Source of the DNA: an uncultured Burkholderiales bacterium
Lineage (GTDB): Bacteria > Pseudomonadota > Gammaproteobacteria > Burkholderiales > Burkholderiaceae
Length of the DNA stretch: 16,894 nt
Reading direction: 5' to 3'
Assembly: GCA_946480465.1 (NCBI GenBank)
Contig: CAMLJY010000104.1
Location: 1-16,894, forward strand
Made by a program: the position numbers and the translations under genes. Below the pieces are notes generated by a model that was not told the origin of the DNA, did no database searches, and saw only the letters and a program-made list of their open reading frames with translations. Shown here in pieces: positions 8,036 to 14,909 of this stretch (position 1 is the first letter of the stretch; each line of letters begins with the position of its first letter).

Positions 8036-9484
8036 CTATGCGCGCGCTTCGGCCGCGGCTGTCGCCTGCGGGTCCGGCTGCGGCGCCACGCTGCCGCGAC
8101 GCAGGCCGTCGAAGAGCGCGTACCAGTCGATGCGCCGCGTCAGCACCATCACCGCCGCCACCGCCGCGAACAGCCCGACCGAGCCGATCGCCAGCGCGTT
8201 CTGCTCCATCTGCAGCAGCGCATAGAGCAGGCCGTAGAGCGCGCCGATGGCGCCGCCGAAGGCCGCCCCCGCCATGGCGCGGCCCAGTATGTGCGCCGCG
8301 TAGTAGCCCAGCAGCAGCGCGCAGGCGCTGGCGGCGGCGAGGTAGGCGAGCGCGAAGGGCCAGTGCTCCGACAGGCTCAGCAGCAGCAGGAAGAAGAGGC
8401 TCAGCGCCAGCCCCACCAGCAGGTACTGCACCGGATGCACGCGGCGGCCGGACAGCACCTCGACCAGGGCGACGGCCACGAAGGTGAGCACGACGAACAG
8501 CAGGCCGTACTTGATCGCGCGGTCGCTCAGCACGTGCGGGTTCACCGGGTCGAAGAAGGACACCTGCAGCGTGTCCAGGCAAGCCCCCGTGGTCGGCTCG
8601 GCGTAGGGGCTGCCGGGCGGGCCGGCCGGTCGCGCCGTTTCCACGCCGGGGCATGCGCCACCGCCGCGCTGCAGCTCGGCCGGCGCATCGGTGGCCAGCG
8701 AGGACACGGCCCAGCGCGCGCTGAAGCCCGACGCCGTGATGTCGTGCGCCGTCGGCAGGAAGCGTCCGCCGAAGGACGGATGTGGCCAGTCCGACTGCAG
8801 GTTGAAGCGCGTGGTGTCAGCGGCGGGCACCAATGCCAGCTCACCGGTGCCGGCCAGCTCCAGCACGACGCGCGCCTTCAGCCCGGTCGTCGGCGGGGCA
8901 CTGGCCTCGTCCAGCACCGCATGCAGCCCGCGCGGACGGCGGGCATCGCCGGTGCCCGGCCGCACCGGCTGCGGCCGCCCGTCCAGCTCCACCTGGGCCG
9001 AACGCACGCCCCGCACATCGCTGAGCGCCAGGTTCAGCAGCGGCACCTCGCACTGCAGGCGCGAATTCGCCTGCTGGCGCTGTGGCTGCAGGGCCGCGAA
9101 GTCGGCCCACGACGCTTCCAGCGTCAGCTGCGCGCCGTAGCTGTGCACCTTGAAAAGGCCGCGGCGGCGCAGGTCGGCGCGGGTCTGGCCCTGCACGTCC
9201 AGCGTCGCGGGGACGGCGGTGAGGATGAAGGCGCGCCGCTCCGGCGTCACCTTGCGGTCCTTGCCCTCGCCGCTGACGCTGTCCCACTCCTCGACGCAGT
9301 GGCGCTGCAGCAGCGGCCCGAGCAGCGTCTGCGCCCCGGCATGCGACTGCTCGACGCTGGCCACCGCCTCGCGCTGGCGCTGCGCCCGCTCGTCGACGAG
9401 GAAGCCGATGCGCATCAGCACCAGGCTCATCAGGAACAACACGAAGCCGATCGACACGGCCTTGAAGAACAGCGGAAATCGCAC
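8036..9484 (-). CDS. creD: Inner membrane protein CreD
   Basis: CreD homologue, 482 residues, an inner-membrane protein induced by the CreBC two-component system. In E. coli, its overproduction causes colicin E2 tolerance; in Aeromonas and Stenotrophomonas the system is tied to envelope and beta-lactam responses. Molecular function is unknown. A membrane helix lies at about 8-30, then a large periplasmic region containing GTGELALVP and SDWPHPSFGGRFLP, both closely matching the E. coli protein. After FDPVNPHVLSDRAIKYG come about six helices including RRVHPVQYLLVGLALSLFFLLLL, ending in LTRRIDWYALF. The start is GTG at 9484 with GGAGG 4 bases upstream. A 131-bp gap separates it from creC and holds a perfect Cre operator, so creD should have its own regulated promoter. 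An insertion around AELQRGGGACPGVETARPAG in the periplasmic part looks lineage-specific. Confidence 0.92.
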   Translation of the reverse strand: MRFPLFFKAVSIGFVLFLMSLVLMRIGFLVDERAQRQREAVASVEQSHAGAQTLLGPLLQRHCVEEWDSVSGEGKDRKVTPERRAFILTAVPATLDVQGQTRADLRRRGLFKVHSYGAQLTLEASWADFAALQPQRQQANSRLQCEVPLLNLALSDVRGVRSAQVELDGRPQPVRPGTGDARRPRGLHAVLDEASAPPTTGLKARVVLELAGTGELALVPAADTTRFNLQSDWPHPSFGGRFLPTAHDITASGFSARWAVSSLATDAPAELQRGGGACPGVETARPAGPPGSPYAEPTTGACLDTLQVSFFDPVNPHVLSDRAIKYGLLFVVLTFVAVALVEVLSGRRVHPVQYLLVGLALSLFFLLLLSLSEHWPFALAYLAAASACALLLGYYAAHILGRAMAGAAFGGAIGALYGLLYALLQMEQNALAIGSVGLFAAVAAVMVLTRRIDWYALFDGLRRGSVAPQPDPQATAAAEARA

Positions 9485-9551
9485 GGCGCCTCCACGCGCT
9501 GGGACAAGAGCCGCGATGCTCGCGGGCGAGCGTGCGGTCAGGATGAAGCGT

Positions 9552-9567
9552 GTGAAATGCGTGTGAA
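9552..9567 (-). promoter_or_regulatory. CreB (BlrA) operator, cre/blr-tag, upstream of creD
   Basis: On the minus strand the sequence reads TTCAC-ACGCAT-TTCAC, an exact match to the published CreB/BlrA direct-repeat site TTCAC-N6-TTCAC. It lies 67 bases before the creD start, inside the 131-bp creC-creD gap, in the orientation that reads into creD. An additional TTCAT follows 4 bases later. A weak CATCCT could be the -10. The position in front of the gene that is the main CreB target in E. coli makes a chance match unlikely. Confidence 0.85.
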
Positions 9568-9615
9568 GTGAGCGGCCGGGCGGGGCGCGCGTGGCGGGTC
9601 GCTGCAGGTCCAGGC

Positions 9616-11064
9616 TCAGGCCGCCGGCCAGTGCAGCTCCACCTTCAGTCCCGGCCGGGCCGGCGCGATGCGCAGCGTGCCGCCGTGCAGCAGCATCACC
9701 TGCCGCACGATGGCCAGGCCCAGTCCGCTGCCCTTGGTGCCGTCCAGCGGCCGCGGCGTGGAGTAGAAGCGCTGGCCCAGCTGCGGCAGCGCATAGTCGG
9801 GCACGCCGGGGCCGTGGTCGCGCAGGCTGAACACCAGGCCTGCGGGCTCGCGGGCCAGCGCCAGGTCCAGCGTCGAGCCCGCGGGAGCGAAGGCGAGCGC
9901 ATTGGCCACCAGGTTCGACAGCGCCAGGCGCAGCTGCTCCGCATCCCCCCTCACGGTGGTGCCTTCAGCCGCATCGTCGCTGGTCCACCGCCAGCGCAAG
10001 CCGCGCTGCCGCAGCGGCGCGGCCTGCCCGGCCAGCACCGATTCGACCAGCGGCCGCAGCGCCACGTCGGAGCGTTGCGCCGGCGAGTGCAGGCTCTCCA
10101 GCTTGGACAACTCGAGCAGCCGGTCCACCAGCTCGCGCATGCGCTGCACCTGCTGGCCGATCTGCCGCGAGAAGCCTTCGCGGTCGGCCGGCGGCAGCTC
10201 GTCGGCCAGCAATTCGGCAGCGCCGCCGATGGCCGTCAGCGGGCTCTTCAGCTCGTGCGTCAGCGCGCGCATCGAGGCTTCGACGTGGCCGCGATCCTCC
10301 AGCCTGTCGCGCATCGCCGCCATCGCCCGCGCCAGGTCGCCCAGCTCGCCGGGCAATGCCGGCGCGGCCTGGGGTTCGCCGGCGCGTGCCTGCTGGGCAT
10401 AGCGGCGCAGCCGCCGCACCGAGCGCACCGCCCACCAGGTGACCGCCACGCCCACCGCCAGCGACAAGGCCAGCAGCCAGCCGCCGGCCACGAGGATCTT
10501 TCGCTCGGCCCGGTCGATGAACTGCTGCAGCGTGCGCACCGGCTTGGCCACCGTCAGCACGCCCAGGGTGCGGCCGGCGGCGTCGCGCACCGGGGCGGCG
10601 ACGTACATCACGGCACTGCCTTCGTCGTGCGCCACGCCGCGGGTGGTGCGCGCCCCGTACTCGCCGCGCAGCGTGCGGGCCACGTCGCGCCAGCGCGAGT
10701 AGTCCAGGCCGGTCTCCGGCACCTCGCCGCCGTCGAACACCACGCGGCCGGTGGCATCGGTGACGTAGACCCGCAGGTCCAGGCTGCGCTTGTGCAGGCC
10801 CCAGATCTGCGCATTGACGGGCCGCTCCCGATAACGCGCGAGCGCCGTGGCAAAGGCGCCGCCTTCGAGCGTGCCGTTCGGCGGCAGCGCGGCCAGTTCC
10901 GGTGCCGCGGCCTCGGCCAGCAGGTGTGCGGCGTCGACCAGGATGTCCTCGGTGACCTCGCGCACGCTGGGCTGCACCTCGCCGACGAAGACGCGCAGGA
11001 TGAAGAAGGCGGCCAGGCCCGCGATCAGGAAGAAGCCGAAGAAGAGCCGCAGGCCCAGGTGCAT
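9616..11064 (-). CDS. creC: Two-component sensor histidine kinase CreC
   Basis: Membrane histidine kinase, 482 residues, partner of the response regulator CreB; E. coli CreC responds to carbon source and fermentation state. Membrane helices at about 6-27 and 188-211 enclose a periplasmic sensor domain. Its DYSRW (121-125), LRGEYGAR (132-139) and VMYVAAPV (152-159) closely match E. coli CreC (DYSRW, LRGQYGAR, VMYVAAPI), which is why I name it. A HAMP linker follows, then the phospho-acceptor THELKSP (269-275, His270), N box around NLVANAL (384-390), DHGPGVP (416-422) and GSGLGL (445-450), so the kinase looks active. ATG at 11064 lacks a strong ribosome site and lies 28 bp after marC. The unusual point is that creB, normally just before creC, is replaced here by the MarC-family gene. 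Confidence 0.93.
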   Translation of the reverse strand: MHLGLRLFFGFFLIAGLAAFFILRVFVGEVQPSVREVTEDILVDAAHLLAEAAAPELAALPPNGTLEGGAFATALARYRERPVNAQIWGLHKRSLDLRVYVTDATGRVVFDGGEVPETGLDYSRWRDVARTLRGEYGARTTRGVAHDEGSAVMYVAAPVRDAAGRTLGVLTVAKPVRTLQQFIDRAERKILVAGGWLLALSLAVGVAVTWWAVRSVRRLRRYAQQARAGEPQAAPALPGELGDLARAMAAMRDRLEDRGHVEASMRALTHELKSPLTAIGGAAELLADELPPADREGFSRQIGQQVQRMRELVDRLLELSKLESLHSPAQRSDVALRPLVESVLAGQAAPLRQRGLRWRWTSDDAAEGTTVRGDAEQLRLALSNLVANALAFAPAGSTLDLALAREPAGLVFSLRDHGPGVPDYALPQLGQRFYSTPRPLDGTKGSGLGLAIVRQVMLLHGGTLRIAPARPGLKVELHWPAA

Positions 11065-11092
11065 CGGCGCGCCCGCTCGGCTGGGTCCGGCC

Positions 11093-11734
11093 TCAGCGCG
11101 GCAGCGCCGAAGCCAGCACGGGAAACAGCTTGCCCAGGCCGTCGGCCAGCAGCTCGACCGCCATGGCGGCGAGGATCAGGCCCATCAGCCGCGTCATCAC
11201 GTTGATGCCCGTCTGCCCCAGCACCTTGGCGATGCGACCGGCGGCCATGAAGGCGAGGTAGGTCGCCAGCCCGATCACGACGCCATAGCCCACCAGCAGC
11301 GCATGCTCGAAGACGGTGCGGGTCTTCTCGGCATAGATCACCATCGTCGAAATCGTCGCCGGCCCGGTCAGCAAGGGGATCGTGAGCGGCACCACGGCCA
11401 CCGAATCGCCCGCATCGGCCTTGGCGTGGCCTTCGTCGACGTCGTCCTTCTTGCTCTCGGCCGGCTGCGCGTTGAGCATGTGCAGCGACGACATCAGCAG
11501 CAGGATGCCGCCGCCGACCTGGAACGACGCGATCGAGATGCCGAAGAAGTTGATGATGTGCAGCCCCGCGAGACCGCTGACCGCGATGACACAGAACGCG
11601 GTGAACGAACTGACGCGCAAGGTGCGCCGGCGCTGTTCCTTCGTGAGGCCCTGGGTCAGGGCGAGAAAGAAGGGCACGGCCCCGATCGGGTTGACGATCG
11701 CGAGCAGCGCGATGAGGGGTTTCAGCAGATCCAT
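11093..11734 (-). CDS. MarC-family integral membrane protein
   Basis: Inner-membrane protein of the MarC (UPF0056) family, 213 residues, the usual size, with about six membrane helices. The family name comes from the E. coli mar locus, but a drug-efflux role has not held up; one relative transports amino acids. Recognisable family segments are NPIGAVPFFLALT (15-27), the loop PLTIPLLTGPATIST (116-130) and VMTRLMGLILAAMAVE (179-194). A short charged loop (AESKKDDVDEGHAKADAG, 92-109) separates the halves. I start it at the ATG at 11734, which gives the standard N-terminus MDLLKPLIALLAIVNP; the ribosome site is poor, and a TTG two codons upstream is also possible. It is divergent from the RRM gene and precedes creC by 28 bp, so it is probably the first gene of the creC transcript. 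Substrate unknown. Confidence 0.9.
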   Translation of the reverse strand: MDLLKPLIALLAIVNPIGAVPFFLALTQGLTKEQRRRTLRVSSFTAFCVIAVSGLAGLHIINFFGISIASFQVGGGILLLMSSLHMLNAQPAESKKDDVDEGHAKADAGDSVAVVPLTIPLLTGPATISTMVIYAEKTRTVFEHALLVGYGVVIGLATYLAFMAAGRIAKVLGQTGINVMTRLMGLILAAMAVELLADGLGKLFPVLASALPR

Positions 11735-11879
11735 CGACAAAGTCTTACCAATCGCACCGATGTGGCGCGGTGGCCGCGACGGTACACCAGCGTGCGCCTT
11801 GTGCCGCCGCGGCAACACTCCCGGCGCCTGCGGGTTAGCCCTGGCTTGCCATGGCTGGTAGCGCCCGTGACTTTGTGCC

Positions 11880-11885
11880 CATAAT
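11880..11885 (+). promoter_or_regulatory. Possible -10 element of the RRM gene promoter
   Basis: CATAAT matches the sigma-70 -10 hexamer in five of six bases. No good -35 is seen at the proper distance (GGTAGC at 11857-11862). If used, it would give a 5' leader of about 130 nt, which fits the structured leader seen before the RRM gene. Confidence 0.4.
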
Positions 11886-11978
11886 CGCGCGAGGAGGGTG
11901 GTCCGGATCTTTCTGGTATCCGTGCTCCCCGCCTGTGGTGAGGGCGCCTTTAGCTTGAGTGGTTTCACGCTGGGTAAT

Positions 11979-12028
11979 AGCTCCACATGGTCTTTTCTTG
12001 TTCGATAAGGAGCTTCCCAGCATGGGAA
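11979..12028 (+). promoter_or_regulatory. Tandem hairpins masking ribosome site and start codon of the RRM gene
   Basis: AGCTCC (11979-11984) is the exact complement of GGAGCT (12009-12014), which contains the core of the AAGGAG ribosome site at 12007-12012, with a 24-base U-rich loop. Directly after it, TTCCC (12014-12018) pairs with GGGAA (12024-12028), putting the AT of the ATG in a 5-base loop. The two stems share base 12014, so one pair would shorten. Such structure suggests translation controlled by temperature or by the protein itself; this is inference from pairing only. Confidence 0.45.
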
Positions 12029-12510
12029 ACAAGCTTTATGTAGGCAATCTCGCCTACTCGGTGCGCGATGAATCGCTGCAATCAGCGTTCTCCCAATTCG
12101 GCACCGTCACGTCTGCCAAGGTGATGATGGACCGTGAAACCGGTCGCTCGAAGGGCTTCGGGTTCGTCGAGATGTCGTCCTCGGCCGAGGCCACGGCCGC
12201 GATGAATGCGATGAACGGCCAGCCGCTGGAAGGCCGTTCGATCGTCGTCAACGAAGCCCGCCCGCGTGAAGAGCGCCCGGGTGGCTTCGGTGGTGGTGGC
12301 GGCGGCGGCCGTGGTCCGTACGGCAACCGGGGCAACTTCGGTGGCGGCGGGGGCGGCGGCTACGGCGGCGGCGGTGGTGGCGGCTACGGCGGTGGCGGCG
12401 GCGGGGGTTACGGTGGTGGCGGCGGCGGTGGCCGCAGCCCCTACGGCACCGGCCGCGGCCCGCGCGGTGGCGGTGGTGGCGGCTACGGGGGTGGCAGCCA
12501 GGGCTACTGA
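12022..12510 (+). CDS. Glycine-rich RRM RNA-binding protein
   Basis: Small single-stranded RNA-binding protein, 162 residues, with one RNA recognition motif and a glycine-rich tail, like the cyanobacterial Rbp and plant GRP proteins; bacterial members are often cold-induced or act as RNA chaperones. RNP2 is LYVGNL (5-10) and RNP1 is KGFGFVEM (44-51), with aromatic residues at the expected RNA-stacking positions (Tyr6, Phe46, Phe48). From about residue 87 the tail is almost pure glycine with Tyr, Phe and Arg: four 8-residue units (one FGGGGGGG, three YGGGGGGG, 106-137), then RGG-like stretches, ending GGGSQGY. Such tails bind RNA weakly and can phase-separate. ATG at 12022 has AAGGAG 9 bases upstream; the frame is open for 63 bases before it, but that part is leader. 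Strong terminator at 12573. Monocistronic. Confidence 0.95.
   Translation: MGNKLYVGNLAYSVRDESLQSAFSQFGTVTSAKVMMDRETGRSKGFGFVEMSSSAEATAAMNAMNGQPLEGRSIVVNEARPREERPGGFGGGGGGGRGPYGNRGNFGGGGGGGYGGGGGGGYGGGGGGGYGGGGGGGRSPYGTGRGPRGGGGGGYGGGSQGY
12337..12432 (+). repeat. 24-bp tandem coding repeat in the glycine tail
   Basis: Four units of 24 bp (12337, 12361, 12385 and 12409) each encode an aromatic residue plus seven glycines. The units differ at third codon positions (GGC, GGT, GGG), so the protein repeat is more uniform than the DNA. Confidence 0.85.
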
Positions 12511-12572
12511 AGCCCGCACCGGCTGACACGGCGGCCCTCGGGCCGGCCGGTTCGCCAGGTGCATTCAGCACA

Positions 12573-12595
12573 GGCGCCCTTCGGGGCGCCTTTTT
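12573..12595 (+). terminator. Rho-independent terminator of the RRM gene
   Basis: GGCGCCC (12573-12579), loop TTCG, GGGCGCC (12584-12590), then five T residues (12591-12595). A perfect 7-bp GC stem with a stable UUCG tetraloop, 62 bases after the RRM stop. It lies before the stop of the convergent SDR gene. Confidence 0.92.
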
Positions 12596-12622
12596 GTTGC
12601 TCCGGCTCGCCGCTTCGCGCGG

Positions 12623-13402
12623 TCACTCGTTGCGCCGGCGCTTGCGCGGGCGCCCGGCCAGCAGGCGGTCGTACAGAGCGTTCGGCAGCACGCGCAGCAG
12701 CTTGGCGACGACGCCCATCTGCCACGGAATCACGCGGTAACTGTCGCCTTCGACGATGGCGCGGAAGGCCCGGTCGGCGAAGGCCTCGGCGGGCATCAGA
12801 AAGGGCATCGAGTAGCGGTTTTCACGCGTCAGCGGCGTGTCGATGTAGCCGGGCGTGATCGTCACCACCTTGACGCCCGAGGGGCGGCACTCGCCGCGCA
12901 GGCTCTCGCAGTAGCTGACGACGGCCGCCTTGCTGGCGCAGTAGGCGCCATGGCCTGGCAGCCCGCGGATGGCCGCGACACTGGCAATGCCGACGAGCCG
13001 GCCGGATCGGCGCTCGCACATCGGCGCGACGAAGGGCTGGAAGGTCGCCGCCATGCCAAGGTTGTTGGTCTCGAAGGTCGCCCGCATCACCTCCAGGTCG
13101 GCTGGGTCGGCGGTGTCCATGCCGACGCTGATACCGGCGTTGGCGATCACCGCGTCAGGCAGGCCCTGCGCGGCGATACAGGCCCGGCCCGCAGCGGTGA
13201 TCGAGGCAAGGTCTCGCACGTCGGCGGCATAAACCTGCAGATCCTCGGCCGCAATGCCCTGCCCGCGCGCCCATTGCTCCGTCTCGGCGGCGCGCCGCGC
13301 CACCAGGGCCAGCCGCCAGCCGCCGGCATGGAAGCGCGCGGCCAGGGCCTGGCCGATGCCGCTGGAGGCGCCGGTGATGTAGACGAGCGGCTTCGTGTTC
13401 AT
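12623..13402 (-). CDS. SDR-family NAD(P)-dependent oxidoreductase
   Basis: Classical short-chain dehydrogenase/reductase, 259 residues, which would reduce a carbonyl or oxidise an alcohol using NAD(P). Cofactor motif TGASSGIG at 10-17; ARR at 35-37 after the second strand favours NADPH. NAG at 88-90, catalytic Asn at 113-114, Ser141 in GIASVAA, and Tyr154/Lys158 in YCASK complete the active site. The C-terminus is basic (RPRKRRRNE), with a semi-hydrophobic stretch MGVVAKLLRVLPNALYDRLL before it, as in SDRs that associate with membranes. The ATG at 13402 has AGAGG about 7 bases upstream; the longer frame to 13714 crosses lptC on the same strand in another frame and is not real. It follows lptC by 70 bp on the same strand, where lptA usually stands, so it may belong to the LPS operon. 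Substrate unknown. Confidence 0.9.
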   Translation of the reverse strand: MNTKPLVYITGASSGIGQALAARFHAGGWRLALVARRAAETEQWARGQGIAAEDLQVYAADVRDLASITAAGRACIAAQGLPDAVIANAGISVGMDTADPADLEVMRATFETNNLGMAATFQPFVAPMCERRSGRLVGIASVAAIRGLPGHGAYCASKAAVVSYCESLRGECRPSGVKVVTITPGYIDTPLTRENRYSMPFLMPAEAFADRAFRAIVEGDSYRVIPWQMGVVAKLLRVLPNALYDRLLAGRPRKRRRNE

Positions 13403-13472
13403 GCGGTACCTCTTGCGCGGCGCGCCGTTCCATCCAGCGGACGCTGAGCCGGCGGATGCACCGCGTCGCGTT

Positions 13473-14252
13473 TCATCGTGTCGATTCCGGCGGCGCCCCG
13501 TTCGCCGGAGCGGGGCTGGACGCGGCGGCCTGCTTCTGGCGCTCCACCCTCGAAGGACGCGCACCCGGCCGGTAGACCGAGCGCACCGGACCGCGCAGCT
13601 GCAGCAGGCGGTCGAGGTGATCGTAGTCAAGGCCACTGGCGCGGGTTTCGTCCGAGCCTCGCCGCACCACGACGGGCAGGTGCGACCGCAGCCGCTCGAA
13701 GCGCAGGAATGCATGCAGGAACTCGCTGTCCATCTGCAGCGTGTCGCCTCCTTCGACCTGGGCCACCACCTGCGCTCCTCCGATCAGCTGCACCTCGCTG
13801 CCGTCAGCGTTCGAGACGGCGCGCCGCGCCGTGGCATCGGTCGTGCGGCCGTCCGGCGCCACGGCATGGATGCGCACGCCATCGATCTCGAAATGGTCGG
13901 TGGCCGGGTAGTGGCGCAGCACCTCGCCGTCGATGCGCAGGGCGAAGCGGCCCTGGTCGTCGAATCGGGTGATGCTGAAGCGGTGCATCGTGTAGTCGGG
14001 TTCCTGCCGGGGCGCGCCCTCGACCGCCGGCCCCTCGGGTGACGGTGTGTTCTTCACCAGCCACCAGGTCGAGCCGGCCAGCGCCGCCATCAGCAGCAGC
14101 GGCAGGTAGGCCATCAATGCATTGCGCAGGCGCTGGCCCCAGGGCAGCGGCTGGCGGCGGCGCTCGGGCGGAGCCAATGGCCGCAGGCTGACCGGCACCT
14201 CGGGCAGGTCAGGCAGGTGCAGCTCGGGCGGCGGGGATGCGCTGGAGGACAC
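13473..14252 (-). CDS. lptC: LPS export periplasmic protein LptC
   Basis: LptC is the inner-membrane-anchored periplasmic protein that takes LPS from the LptB2FG transporter and passes it to LptA in the bridge to the outer membrane. It is 259 residues here, longer than the 191 of E. coli. One membrane helix lies at about 46-66 (MAYLPLLLMAALAGSTWWLV), then the beta-jellyroll from about 85 to 205, with conserved-looking YTMHRFSITRFDDQGR and a Ser/Ala/Pro-rich tail after 235. The extra length is a proline-rich 45-residue cytoplasmic N-terminus and the tail. The GTG at 14252 has no clear ribosome site; a shorter protein starting near the helix (ATG codon 47) is possible but would leave too few residues before the helix. 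It follows kdsC by 46 bp. Membership in the kds/lpt block supports the name. Confidence 0.9.
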   Translation of the reverse strand: MSSSASPPPELHLPDLPEVPVSLRPLAPPERRRQPLPWGQRLRNALMAYLPLLLMAALAGSTWWLVKNTPSPEGPAVEGAPRQEPDYTMHRFSITRFDDQGRFALRIDGEVLRHYPATDHFEIDGVRIHAVAPDGRTTDATARRAVSNADGSEVQLIGGAQVVAQVEGGDTLQMDSEFLHAFLRFERLRSHLPVVVRRGSDETRASGLDYDHLDRLLQLRGPVRSVYRPGARPSRVERQKQAAASSPAPANGAPPESTR

Positions 14253-14298
14253 GGGAAGGCGGTCGGGGCGGATCGGGCGGCGCTGCGTATTAACGAGG

Positions 14299-14871
14299 TT
14301 AACGCGCGTCCAGCGTCGTCAGGTGGCTGGCCAGCAGGCCGGCGTATCGGCCGTTGGCCACCAGCAGCAGGTCGCAGAACTCGCGCGCCGCGCCCTCACC
14401 GCCGCGGGCCGTCGTGACGTGGTGCGCCACCGCACGCGCCTCGGCATGGCCATTGGCCGGCGCGCAGGCGAAGCCGGCCCGCGCGAGCAGCGGCAGGTCG
14501 GGCCAGTCGTCGCCGATCACCGCCAGCTCGGGCCAGTCGACGCCCAGGTCCAGGCACAGCTGGTCGGCCACCGCGAGCTTGTCCCCGGCGCCGTAGTACG
14601 CACGCCGCAGCCCCAGGTCGGCCACGCGCCGGCGCAGCGCCGGCGAGTCGCGACCGCTCAGGATCACCGGCTCGATACCACCGCGCGCCAGCAGCTTCAG
14701 GCCGTGGCCGTCCAGCACGTGGAAGGCCTTCACGTCCTCGCCGTGCGCGCCGATGAAGAGGCGGCCGTCCGTCAGCACGCCGTCGACGTCGAAGATCGCG
14801 GCCCGGATGCCACGGCCCGGGCCCTGCGCCTTCAGGAGCAGCTCGGGCGGAAAGTTCAGTGCCGGGGTCAT
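14299..14871 (-). CDS. kdsC: 3-deoxy-D-manno-octulosonate 8-phosphate phosphatase KdsC
   Basis: HAD-superfamily phosphatase that removes phosphate from Kdo-8-P to give Kdo, the sugar joining lipid A to the core of LPS; cytoplasmic and normally tetrameric. At 190 residues it is the standard length. HAD motif I is FDVDGVLTDG (27-36) with nucleophile Asp28 and acid/base Asp30, motif II LSGRDS (71-76), Lys98 in GAGDKL, and motif III/IV IGDDWPD (119-125) with Mg ligands. The C-terminal TARGGEGAAREFCDLLL (154-170) is the KdsC-specific tail that shapes the active site. The ATG at 14871 lies 38 bp after the kdsD stop, and the frame upstream runs through kdsD out of phase, so it is not used. TAA stop sits in an AT-rich patch unusual for this window. 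Confidence 0.94.
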   Translation of the reverse strand: MTPALNFPPELLLKAQGPGRGIRAAIFDVDGVLTDGRLFIGAHGEDVKAFHVLDGHGLKLLARGGIEPVILSGRDSPALRRRVADLGLRRAYYGAGDKLAVADQLCLDLGVDWPELAVIGDDWPDLPLLARAGFACAPANGHAEARAVAHHVTTARGGEGAAREFCDLLLVANGRYAGLLASHLTTLDAR

Positions 14872-14909
14872 GTCAGCGCCATCCGGCCGAAGCGAGGAAC
14901 GCTGCCATC

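Noticed and set aside
5819..9571. A 1250-codon open frame on the plus strand
   Set aside because: It is antisense to the HDOD, GMC and CreD genes, is rich in Arg, Ala, His and Gln, and has no recognisable domain. Such mirror frames arise from the strong GC bias at third codon positions; those at 448-1233, 3440-5005, 9568-11205 and 14122-16089 were dropped for the same reason.
11959..12021. Upstream start for the RRM protein
   Set aside because: The frame is open but the sequence is leader with RNA structure. The ATG at 12022 has the ribosome site and gives the canonical N-terminus.
13403..13714. Longer SDR protein of 363 residues
   Set aside because: The extra part overlaps lptC on the same strand in another frame and is Arg/Ser-rich; the ATG at 13402 with its ribosome site gives a normal SDR.
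14284..14310. TTAAC direct repeats at the kdsC stop as an operator or att site
   Set aside because: Only a short AT-rich patch around the TAA stop; no matching copy or mobile gene nearby.
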